Positions 58,506-64,000 of a DNA stretch of 64,000 nucleotides are shown here, piece after piece. The DNA lies in contig NZ_CP136693.1 in assembly GCF_032922745.1 (NCBI RefSeq), forward strand, positions 930,001 through 994,000, in the 5' to 3' direction. The DNA comes from Marinobacter salarius (GTDB taxonomy: Bacteria; Pseudomonadota; Gammaproteobacteria; Pseudomonadales; Oleiphilaceae). The notes under the pieces were generated by a model. That model made no database searches. It was not told the DNA's origin and worked only from the letters and a program-made list of their open reading frames with translations. Position 1 is the stretch's first letter, and each line of letters begins with the position of its first letter. The translations under genes were made by a program, and so were the position numbers.

Positions 58506-60032
58506 ATGAGCGAACAACATGTAGACGTACTGATTGTCGGCGCCGGCGTTTCCGGCATTGGCATGGCCTGTCACCTCAAACGAGAGTGCCCGGGCAAGTC
58601 TTTCACCATCATTGAACGCCGTGAGTCCCTTGGAGGCACCTGGGATCTGTTCCGCTACCCGGGTATCCGTTCCGATTCCGACATGTACACCTTTGGCTAC
58701 AACTTCCGCCCCTGGACTGGGGGCAAGGTGTTGGCGGATGGCCCGTCGATCAAGCAGTACGTTCACGATACCGCCAGGGAAAACAACGTTGAACAGCATA
58801 TCCAGTATGGCCTGGCGGTTGTTTCCGCTGAGTGGTCAGGCGCAGACAAGTGCTGGACACTGACGGCCCGCAAGGAAGCCACCGGCGAAACCGCTACCTT
58901 TACCGCCAGCTTTCTGGTGGGCTGTACAGGGTATTACAACTACGATGCCGGCTATAAGCCCGACTTCCCTGGCGAGGCCGATTTTGGCGGCCAGATTGTG
59001 CATCCGCAGCACTGGCCTGAGGACCTGGACTATACCGGCAAACGTGTGGTGGTGATTGGCAGTGGTGCCACGGCCATCACCCTGGTGCCAACGATGGCGG
59101 AGGAAACCGCGCACATAACCATGTTGCAGCGTTCGCCCACCTATCTGATGCCGCTGCCATCCCGGGACGCCGTGGCGCTGGGCCTTCAGAAGGTTCTGCC
59201 CGCCAATGTCGCCTATCGGCTGACCCGTGCCCGTAACGTCAGCATTGCACGGTTGCTGTTCAATCGTTCCCGCAAGAACCCCAAGGCCATGCGGCGGTTG
59301 TTCCTGGCCATGGTACGCCGGCAACTGGATGGCAAGGTCGATATGCGCCATTTCTCACCCAGCTACAACCCCTGGGATCAGCGCCTGTGTGTGGTGAAGG
59401 ACGGTGATCTGTTTGAGTCTATCAAGGCGGGCAAGGCGTCGGTGGAGACGGACCATATCGAACGCTTTACCAAGAACGGTATTCTGCTGAAATCCGGCAA
59501 GGAACTGGAGGCCGACATCATCATTCCGGCGACGGGGCTGGATATCCAGATGCTGGGTGGCATGGACCTGGTGGTGGATGGTCATCCGGTCACGCTGCGG
59601 GACAAGGTGATCTACAAGAACGTAATGGTGGAGGGCGTACCCAACGCCGGCATGATTTTCGGGTACACCAACATCTCCTGGACCCTGAAAGCCGATATCG
59701 CGGCTGAATACCTGTGCCGCCTGTTCAATCATATGGACAGCAAGGGGCAGAGCGTCTGTATACCCCGTGACACCGGCGACAGTCGCGCCGGAGACACCAT
59801 GATGGGCGGCCTGGATTCCGGTTATATCCGCCGGGCTGACGACAAGTTGCCAAGGCAGGGAACCCATGGCCCCTGGAAGGTCAGCCAGAACTATCTGGAG
59901 GATGTGAAAACTCTCAGGTTTGAGCCTATCGAGGATGGTTACCTGGAGTTCGATGGTCGCCGGCCGGTTCAGCAAACCAAACCGAAACGCGGTTTCATGA
60001 GGCCGTTGCGTTCAGCGCTGTTTGGCTCTTGA
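58506..60032 (+). CDS. FAD-dependent Baeyer-Villiger-type monooxygenase
   Basis: Flavoprotein of 508 residues. FAD motif GAGVSGIGMA at the N terminus, FRYPGIRSDSDMYTFGY, and NADPH motif GSGATAITL near 185. Between these is FGGQIVHPQHWP, a variant of the Baeyer-Villiger fingerprint FxGxxxHxxxW (HP instead of HT). It inserts oxygen into ketones or oxidises sulphur compounds; EthA-like enzymes are the nearest type I recall. Candidate substrates are cyclic or long-chain ketones in hydrocarbon metabolism. Start ATG 58506 has AGGG 5 bases upstream. Confidence 0.92.
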   Translation: MSEQHVDVLIVGAGVSGIGMACHLKRECPGKSFTIIERRESLGGTWDLFRYPGIRSDSDMYTFGYNFRPWTGGKVLADGPSIKQYVHDTARENNVEQHIQYGLAVVSAEWSGADKCWTLTARKEATGETATFTASFLVGCTGYYNYDAGYKPDFPGEADFGGQIVHPQHWPEDLDYTGKRVVVIGSGATAITLVPTMAEETAHITMLQRSPTYLMPLPSRDAVALGLQKVLPANVAYRLTRARNVSIARLLFNRSRKNPKAMRRLFLAMVRRQLDGKVDMRHFSPSYNPWDQRLCVVKDGDLFESIKAGKASVETDHIERFTKNGILLKSGKELEADIIIPATGLDIQMLGGMDLVVDGHPVTLRDKVIYKNVMVEGVPNAGMIFGYTNISWTLKADIAAEYLCRLFNHMDSKGQSVCIPRDTGDSRAGDTMMGGLDSGYIRRADDKLPRQGTHGPWKVSQNYLEDVKTLRFEPIEDGYLEFDGRRPVQQTKPKRGFMRPLRSALFGS

Positions 60033-60126
60033 AGGTGTGACACAGCTCGATCATTGATGAATGCAACTACAAATCTGCCGCAAAATATGGCAGTCTCATT
60101 GCCCGTTTTTGAACAGGCAATGATGT

Positions 60127-61047
60127 ATGTCCGGCCGTAAAAATAAGAAGAATATGCCGTTGTGGCATCCGGTTCTCTGGCCTTCGTGGCTTCTGGTCTT
60201 CACGCTTTATCTGCTTGCCCTGCTGCCAATGTCGGCCAAGCAGCGTTTTGGCCGGCGGCTGGGCTGTTTTCTGGAAGGCAAGCTGACGTCACGGGCCAAG
60301 GTGGCCAATACCAATATTGCGACCTGTTTTCCGGAGCTTGATGACGCCGCTCGTGAGCGATTGGTGCGGGATAACTTTGTGGCCTGTACCCGTGGTTTCC
60401 TGGAAAGTATTCACGCCTGGTGGCGGGATATGTCGGGTTTTTGCGAGGGCGCCGAGGTTCAGGGGCTGAAGCACCTGCGAGAAGCCCAGGCCAGAGGTAA
60501 AGGTGTGCTGTTAATCGGCGGGCACTACAGTATTTTCGACTTTGCGCTTCCTTTGATTGCCTGTCACTTGAAGAAACCGGGGTATATGTACCGCCCCAAC
60601 AATAATCCGGTGATTGACCGGATGATTGAAAACGGTCGCCGGCGTCACTTCGGTATCCGCCCGTTCACCAAGCGTGAGTTGAGGCCGCTGGTGTCGTTCC
60701 TCAAAAAAGGCGGGGAAGTCTGGTTTGCCTGCGATCAGGACTTTGGCAAGAAAACCGAGCTGTTTGTGCCGTTTTTTGGCACCGAGGCCGGGTGTATTAC
60801 CTCACCCAGCTACATTGCTCGAGTGTCCGGTGCCTCAGTCATCTGTGTGAGCCATCTGCGGATGCCTGATGGTCGTTACCGGGTGATATTCTCGCCAATC
60901 CAGGAGGGATTTGGTGTCTGCAAACAGAGTGATACGGAAACCTGGAGTCGCTACATCGAAGACACCGTTCGTGAACAGCCAGACCAGTACCTATGGCTGC
61001 ACAAGCGCTTCAAAACCCGGCCCGAGGGGTGTGCCAAGGTCTATTGA
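60127..61047 (+). CDS. LpxL/HtrB-type lipid A acyltransferase
   Basis: Membrane-bound acyltransferase of 306 residues transferring a secondary acyl chain to lipid A. One N-terminal hydrophobic segment (LLVFTLYLLALLPM) is followed by the catalytic HX4D motif in GGHYSIFDFALPL, and the downstream WFACDQDFG segment is typical. LpxL, LpxM and LpxP cannot be separated by eye. It follows the monooxygenase by 94 bp. Confidence 0.92.
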   Translation: MSGRKNKKNMPLWHPVLWPSWLLVFTLYLLALLPMSAKQRFGRRLGCFLEGKLTSRAKVANTNIATCFPELDDAARERLVRDNFVACTRGFLESIHAWWRDMSGFCEGAEVQGLKHLREAQARGKGVLLIGGHYSIFDFALPLIACHLKKPGYMYRPNNNPVIDRMIENGRRRHFGIRPFTKRELRPLVSFLKKGGEVWFACDQDFGKKTELFVPFFGTEAGCITSPSYIARVSGASVICVSHLRMPDGRYRVIFSPIQEGFGVCKQSDTETWSRYIEDTVREQPDQYLWLHKRFKTRPEGCAKVY

Positions 61048-61068
61048 TGCCTCGGGCTGTTTTCAGGA

Positions 61069-62136
61069 TTACTCGCGGCCCAGGTAGCGCCGGACAATGT
61101 CCTTCCAGCCTGATGATTCCGTGACCTCAAGAATCTGCTCGGACACCGGCCCACGCAATGGACTTTCGGACGGCAGGGCCAACCCATAGAGTTGCTGCTG
61201 GAAAATACCGGGCAGCAGGGTCAACCTCTTGTCCCCCAGTTGCAGGTTGCGGTATTGCAGCAGGGCCCTGTCGTAGACCACGGCATCGGTTTCACCATTG
61301 GCGACTGAGAGCATGGCGCTGGTCAGGTCTGGATAGAGTTGGTGCCGAATGCGCTGATCTTGCAGATACTGCTCGCTGGCGGTGTTAGCGATGGTGGCTA
61401 CGTTGGCGCGGTTGAGGTCGTCGGGGCCCTGAATCTGATATTGCAGGTTGCTGACGGTGAGCGATGAGGTAATCGCTGCGGTAAAACTCGCCACCATGAT
61501 CAACCCGGCAAACATCCACACTAACGCAACCATTCGGCCCGCCAGCGACACCGGAGCCTTGTCACCATAACCAACAGTGGTCATTGTCACAGCCGCCCAC
61601 CAGAAGCTCGCTCCTATTCCCTGTACCGCGGTGCCACCAAACTGCTCCGGATTGCGCCGACGCTCAAACAGCCACAGCACAAATCCCACAGCCAGAAGCA
61701 AGCCACCCAGGGCGATAACCACGCTCATAAATTGCCAACTGATCAGCGCGCGAAGGCTGGCGAGGAGCCCCTGCTCCGGCGCCGGAGGTACGGCGATGGA
61801 CAGGCCTGTCTGGTAGAAGGGGTGGGTGAAGTCGAATGCCGCTTCCCGTTCGGCGGTCATGGTGAGAGCTCCCACCGCCACGTCGACTTGTCCGCTTTCG
61901 ACCTGCGTCAGTAGATCACTGAAGGAGAGAGGAACGAATGTGTATTCCCGGTTCAGGCCATCGGCAACCTGGCGCCACAGATCGATACTGATGCCTTCCC
62001 ACTCGCCGCTGTCGGTTTCCATGACAAAGGGCGGGACAGTGGTGATGCCGACTTTGATCGGCTCCGGTTGTCCCGCCGCCTGACTGGTAAACAGCAGCAG
62101 GAGGGGCAGGGCAAGCCGTGAGATCCATCGTTTCAT
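61069..62136 (-). CDS. GluR0-like glutamate-receptor potassium channel
   Basis: Protein of 355 residues with the plan of bacterial ionotropic glutamate receptors. It has a signal peptide (1-22), ligand-binding half S1 (about 24-118, VPPFVMETDSGEWEGISIDLWRQVADGL), helix M1 (136-157), pore loop with the potassium selectivity filter TVGYGD at 187-192, helix M2 (201-222), then ligand half S2 (about 238-355). The ligand, probably an amino acid, would gate potassium flow in the inner membrane. Often annotated only as a substrate-binding protein, but the TVGYGD loop between two helices rules out a simple ABC component. Confidence 0.92.
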   Translation of the reverse strand: MKRWISRLALPLLLLFTSQAAGQPEPIKVGITTVPPFVMETDSGEWEGISIDLWRQVADGLNREYTFVPLSFSDLLTQVESGQVDVAVGALTMTAEREAAFDFTHPFYQTGLSIAVPPAPEQGLLASLRALISWQFMSVVIALGGLLLAVGFVLWLFERRRNPEQFGGTAVQGIGASFWWAAVTMTTVGYGDKAPVSLAGRMVALVWMFAGLIMVASFTAAITSSLTVSNLQYQIQGPDDLNRANVATIANTASEQYLQDQRIRHQLYPDLTSAMLSVANGETDAVVYDRALLQYRNLQLGDKRLTLLPGIFQQQLYGLALPSESPLRGPVSEQILEVTESSGWKDIVRRYLGRE

Positions 62137-62160
62137 GGGTAAGTCCGTGTTGTCAGGAAG

Positions 62161-63537
62161 TTAGTCAAACGCTGAGCTGATCACATCACGGTAGTTCCGG
62201 ATGCGCTGTACATAGTGTACCGGTTCGTAGCCACGGGCGTAGCCGTAGCGGGTACTCGGGTAATAGCGCTTGTCAGCTTTCAGCGGCAGGACTTCTTTCA
62301 TATCGTCCCAGGAGTCGGGGTTTTTGCCCAGTTCGCGCGCAAGCTGGCGGGCATCCAACAGGTGACCACGGCCAATGTTGTAACTGGCCAGGGCAAGGAA
62401 GGTGCGGTCTGGCTCGGGAATGGTTTCGGGTAACCGGCGATGGCGATCCGCCAGGTAGCGGGCACCGCCATCAATGGCCGCCACGGGGTCCAGACGGTCC
62501 ATTACGCCAAGGGATTCGGCGGTGTTCCGGGTCAGCATCATAATGCCGCGAACGCCGGTGGGTGATACGGCAGCCGGGTCCCAGTGGGACTCCTGATAGG
62601 ACAGCGCCGCCAGCAAGTCAGCCGGCATGCCGGTTGTGGTTTCTGCTTCGGCGAAGCGGTCAATAAAGTCGGGAAGCCGCTCATCTATCCGGCGGTTGAG
62701 GGCGCGCAGGTCGACGAAATCGAATTCGCCGATGTACGCGTAATAGCGGCTCTCGATATAGCCGATGGCTTCGTCACCGTCGGTGCTGTTCATCCATTCC
62801 CGGGTGGTTCCCGCCAGATCGTCGGAACCGGCTGGCAGGTACCAGCCCAGGTTATTGCCCTGGGTGAGGTTCATGGCCACTTCCAGGTGGGGGAAGTGGC
62901 GGCGCATGACCTGAACGATGTTGGAGTCAGCGACGGTGCAGTCGATGTCCTGCTCAGCGACTTCAGAAAGCAGAACTTCGGTCGTTCTGCCGTCATCTTC
63001 GGTGAACGTGATACCTTCGTGTTCGCTGGCGAGCTTGTTCAGCGTTTCTACGTAGCTGGAATCGGCGGTGACCGCAATGCTGACCTCAGGCATGCTTTCC
63101 GGTTTTCTGGGCATGGGTCGCATGTCGCGATGACACACCAGTTGCTCGGTGATTTCGGTGTGCGCGGGCCCGCGTGTGAACCGTTCTGTCCGTGATGGCA
63201 GGTGGGTCAGCCCGGCGGCCGCCAGATGCGTGTTGCCAGCCTCCAGCGCCTGCAAGACCTCGGCGGTTGAATCGTGCATGGTCCAGTTGACGGTCCAGCC
63301 TTTGCTCTCGGCGAAGCGTGACACCAGGCTGAACTCTGGGCCAATGGGGTTCTGGTGGCGGTCGAGATAGTAGGTGGTGGCGCCGTTGCGAGTTGCCACC
63401 TCCAGTACGCCGGTCTCTTGCGGCGGCGCGAGTTGTTCGGCCGGTTTATGGGTGGATTCGGTTTCAGATTCGCCCTGGCTACAACCAGCCATGATGGCAA
63501 TGAGCGGAAGCAGGGCTCCCTTCAGCGCATGAGTCAT
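62161..63537 (-). CDS. mltF: Membrane-bound lytic murein transglycosylase F
   Basis: Outer-membrane lipoprotein of 458 residues that cleaves peptidoglycan. Lipobox IMAGC with lipidated Cys19; a regulatory substrate-binding-protein domain (about 45-265); and an SLT catalytic domain with Glu316 in SYQESHWDPAA. The tail ENTR..GGARYLAD and ASYNIGRGHLLDARQL is typical. Domain order and length match MltF. It lies upstream of the GluR0-like gene on the same strand, 24 bp apart, so the two may be co-transcribed. Confidence 0.95.
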   Translation of the reverse strand: MTHALKGALLPLIAIMAGCSQGESETESTHKPAEQLAPPQETGVLEVATRNGATTYYLDRHQNPIGPEFSLVSRFAESKGWTVNWTMHDSTAEVLQALEAGNTHLAAAGLTHLPSRTERFTRGPAHTEITEQLVCHRDMRPMPRKPESMPEVSIAVTADSSYVETLNKLASEHEGITFTEDDGRTTEVLLSEVAEQDIDCTVADSNIVQVMRRHFPHLEVAMNLTQGNNLGWYLPAGSDDLAGTTREWMNSTDGDEAIGYIESRYYAYIGEFDFVDLRALNRRIDERLPDFIDRFAEAETTTGMPADLLAALSYQESHWDPAAVSPTGVRGIMMLTRNTAESLGVMDRLDPVAAIDGGARYLADRHRRLPETIPEPDRTFLALASYNIGRGHLLDARQLARELGKNPDSWDDMKEVLPLKADKRYYPSTRYGYARGYEPVHYVQRIRNYRDVISSAFD

Positions 63538-63683
63538 AAAGACCTCGTTTTTTGGATTTATAAAATTATAAGGGTTTCTACGTACTCTGTGTGGAAACGT
63601 ATCACTTTGATTTTGAGCGGCCTGTGCAGGCCGGAGTTAACTGGCCTATGCTGGAGTGGTTCGATATTCCAAGGAGATGCGTA

Positions 63684-64000
63684 ATGAAAGTCTGGACCAG
63701 AATCCCGATTCTTGCAGCCTTGCTGATTCTGCCACTGGCCGCGATCGGTGCCGATGGGGCTGATGGAATGGTAACGACGCAAAGTAATTACAGCGTTGCG
63801 ATGACGGCGGACAAGCTGGTCTCGACCCTTAAAAGCAAGGGTATGACGGTGATGAACCGCATTAACCACACGGAGGGGGCCAGCAAGGCGGGGCTGGAAC
63901 TACGCCCAACCGAGGTGGTGATTTTTGGCAACCCGAAGGTAGGAACGCCCCTGATGCAATGTGCCCAGAGTGTGGCGATTGATTTGCCGCAGAAAGCGCT
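63684..64000 (+). CDS. DUF302 domain protein, 3' end outside window
   Basis: The first 105 residues are visible: a signal peptide (1-22, ending LAAIGA) followed by the start of a DUF302 domain (YSVAMTADKLVSTLKSKGMTVMNRINHTEGASKAGLELRP, then EVVIFGNPKVGTPLMQ). AAGGAG lies 7 bases before the ATG. DUF302 proteins are small periplasmic or cytosolic proteins of unknown function, sometimes near metal or redox genes. The gene runs off the right edge. Confidence 0.87.
   Translation, partial: MKVWTRIPILAALLILPLAAIGADGADGMVTTQSNYSVAMTADKLVSTLKSKGMTVMNRINHTEGASKAGLELRPTEVVIFGNPKVGTPLMQCAQSVAIDLPQKA

Noticed and set aside
1..64000. tRNA, rRNA genes and CRISPR arrays
   Set aside because: No cloverleaf-like segments ending in CCA context, no rRNA cores and no regularly spaced direct repeats were recognised by reading; a tRNA scan would be decisive.

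Overview
The window looks like chromosomal DNA of a marine, hydrocarbon-associated gammaproteobacterium. Marinobacter or a close relative is my best guess. This rests on gene content (NhaB, BetIBA, AhpCF, a meta-cleavage operon, an alicyclic-acid operon, class Ia RNR under B12 control) and moderate-to-high GC. It is an inference, because there is no rRNA here to confirm it.

Layout. 1-5433: the end of a catechol meta-cleavage operon (dmpH, dmpI, dmpF, dmpG, dmpB/xylE-type dioxygenase, xylT-type ferredoxin) and a ketopantoate-reductase-like gene. 5602-6870: MFS transporter. 7191-11880: tandem glycine riboswitch, a DadA-like oxidase, an AraC regulator overlapping its stop codon, a Fur-like box and a TonB siderophore receptor. 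11868-21482: a near-complete cyclohexanecarboxylate pathway, badR-aliB-badI-badH-aliA divergent from badK-pimC-pimD-gcdH, leading through pimeloyl-CoA to glutaryl-CoA and crotonyl-CoA. 21741-28255: nhaB, a DUF3047 protein, then nrdAB behind two NrdR-like boxes and a cobalamin riboswitch. 28294-32657: GMC alcohol oxidase plus mmsA, divergent from a LysR gene.

32723-37031 is the most promising unexplained system. It holds an Ala-rich exported protein, an outer-membrane barrel, an exported subtilase, and an ECF sigma/anti-sigma pair. Three start regions share a GGAAT-N16-CGTY promoter-like motif, suggesting a self-contained extracytoplasmic stress or envelope regulon.

37133-41089: Kef-type antiporter, flavodoxin-fold reductase, HDAC-family amidohydrolase. 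41119-47487: ahpC and ahpF, each with an ATAG-N7-CTAT OxyR-like site, separated by two unlike group IIC introns stacked directly behind the ahpC terminator. 47551-53083: choline-to-betaine cluster betIBA, a 15-residue leader ORF coupled to a compact BCCT-like transporter, and a small unknown protein. 53129-56248: YgjV, acetylpolyamine amidohydrolase, LOG protein, PfkB kinase. 56511-57650: a RidA-like gene and a yefM-yoeB toxin-antitoxin pair bounded by two attC-like sites, resembling an integron-less cassette cluster. 57719-64000: flavin reductase, Baeyer-Villiger-type monooxygenase, LpxL-type acyltransferase, a GluR0-like glutamate-receptor potassium channel, MltF, and the start of a DUF302 protein.

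No rRNA, tRNA or CRISPR array was seen.
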